In this document: positions 4,405-5,103 of the stretch, piece after piece
Layout of the letters: every line of letters begins with the position of its first letter
Numbering within the stretch: position 1 is the stretch's first letter
Origin: Bordetella parapertussis
GTDB lineage: Bacteria > Pseudomonadota > Gammaproteobacteria > Burkholderiales > SG8-39
DNA: 5,103 nt
Direction of reading: 5' to 3'
Assembly (NCBI GenBank): GCA_945869935.1
Contig: CAMBSA010000194.1
Location: 1-5,103, forward strand
Notes under the pieces: model-generated
Database searches by the model: none
What the model was told of the DNA's origin: nothing
Seen by the model: only the letters and a program-made list of their open reading frames with translations
Translations under genes and position numbers: made by a program

Positions 4405-5103
4405 ATGAATACACGACTGCTTGCCCTGCTCTTTTCCATCCTGGCTTTGCTTGCCATGCCTTTGACCGCGAACGCCGCCGACTCCCGCATCGTGGACGCG
4501 GCCTTCGTCACCGCAGCGATCAAGCGCGGCGCGATCCTCTGGGATGTGCGCAGCGGCGCGGAGTACCGGCGCAGTCACGTCCCCGAGGCGATCAATATCG
4601 GCGATGCGCTCTCGGTGCTGCGCAACCCCAACAGCGAGGACTTCATCCCGGTGCCCGATCTCGAGCGGATTCTCGGCGGCGCGGGCTTCGACCTGGAGAA
4701 AGAAATCGTGGTGTACGGAACACGCGCCTCGGTGGGCGCGTACTTCGGCCTCTACACCCTGCAGCATTTCGGCGCGAAGAAGGCCTGGGTGTATCACGAC
4801 GGCATTGACGGCTGGGCACGCGGCAGCGGCGCATTGCAGACCGAAGAAATCCGCTACCGGCCGGTGCAGCTCAGCCTCAAGGCGGTGCCCGGCGTCGCAG
4901 TGAGCACCGAGGAAATCCTCGCCATGCTCAACAAACCCGATATCCAGCTCATCGACGTGCGCACGCCGCGCGAGTTCGCGGGCGAGGACATCCGCGCGAT
5001 CCGCGGCGGCCACATTCCCGGTGCGATCAACATTCCCTACGAACAGAACTGGCAGGACCCCGAGACTGCGCAAAAGCTCGCCCGCCGGCAGGTGCGCGAC
5101 AAC
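4405..5103 (+). CDS. Exported tandem-rhodanese sulfurtransferase, 3' end beyond window
   Basis: The frame is open from 4405 to the window edge, 233 codons without a stop, so the gene is truncated here. Residues 1-24 form a signal peptide: MNTR, a Leu/Ala-rich core, and a TANA cleavage site, pointing to the periplasm. The first rhodanese domain covers about 28-145, with ILWDVRSGAEYRRSHVPEA (44-62) and WVYHDGIDGW (128-137). Its active-site loop reads VVYGTRAS (102-109), with no cysteine. The second domain starts near 165 with LIDVRTPREFAG (182-193) and GGHIPGAINIPY (201-212); its loop, where the catalytic Cys would be, lies past position 5103. An inactive first and active second domain is the normal plan of thiosulfate and mercaptopyruvate sulfurtransferases (SseA/GlpE superfamily), which move sulfane sulfur to cyanide or thiols. 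Divergent from the dehydrogenase gene across 75 bases; no functional link to it is evident. Activity cannot be judged without the missing end. Confidence 0.9.
   Translation, partial: MNTRLLALLFSILALLAMPLTANAADSRIVDAAFVTAAIKRGAILWDVRSGAEYRRSHVPEAINIGDALSVLRNPNSEDFIPVPDLERILGGAGFDLEKEIVVYGTRASVGAYFGLYTLQHFGAKKAWVYHDGIDGWARGSGALQTEEIRYRPVQLSLKAVPGVAVSTEEILAMLNKPDIQLIDVRTPREFAGEDIRAIRGGHIPGAINIPYEQNWQDPETAQKLARRQVRDN

Noticed and set aside
4381..5073. A 230-codon minus-strand frame opposite the rhodanese gene.
   Set aside because: The plus-strand frame has a signal peptide, two rhodanese domains and a strong ribosome site; the minus frame has none of these.

Overview
The window is GC-rich, densely coding bacterial DNA with short gene gaps. 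The best guess is a betaproteobacterium, probably Burkholderiales. This rests mainly on a Bug-type (TctC) periplasmic binding protein standing alone next to catabolic genes, a pattern strongly expanded in that group. It is an inference, because no rRNA or other marker gene is present.

Positions 1-3003 hold a four-gene operon on the minus strand, read from right to left. The order is a secreted tricarboxylate-type (Bug) binding protein (2023-3003), a biotin carboxyl carrier protein (1479-2015), a biotin carboxylase (124-1482), and the first 34 codons of a pyruvate carboxylase B/oxaloacetate decarboxylase-alpha-like carboxyltransferase (1-104, cut by the window edge). The genes are 7 bases apart, overlap by 4, and are 19 bases apart. 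Together they encode a three-subunit biotin-dependent carboxylase with a periplasmic receptor that could capture its substrate or a related carboxylate. The carrier looks AccB-like while the carboxyltransferase start looks PycB/OadA-like. The carboxyltransferase also appears to lack a glutamine used for pyruvate binding in pyruvate carboxylase, so the true substrate is open.

Positions 3004-3447 are non-coding. The half next to the binding-protein gene should hold the operon promoter and leader. It contains a GC-rich hairpin that pairs fully only as minus-strand RNA, and an inverted repeat that could be an operator. The other half is a nested repeat element of about 175 bp: 9-bp CGCCAAG-type tandem units at the edges and a second long imperfect palindrome inside.

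Positions 3448-4329 (minus) encode a 3-hydroxyisobutyrate dehydrogenase-family enzyme with intact cofactor and catalytic motifs. A 75-base gap separates it from a divergent plus-strand gene (4405 to the window end) for an exported tandem-rhodanese sulfurtransferase, truncated by the window edge inside its second domain.

No tRNA, rRNA, CRISPR array, transposase or phage gene was seen. The least ordinary items are the mixed-type carboxylase operon with its own binding protein and the nested repeat element.
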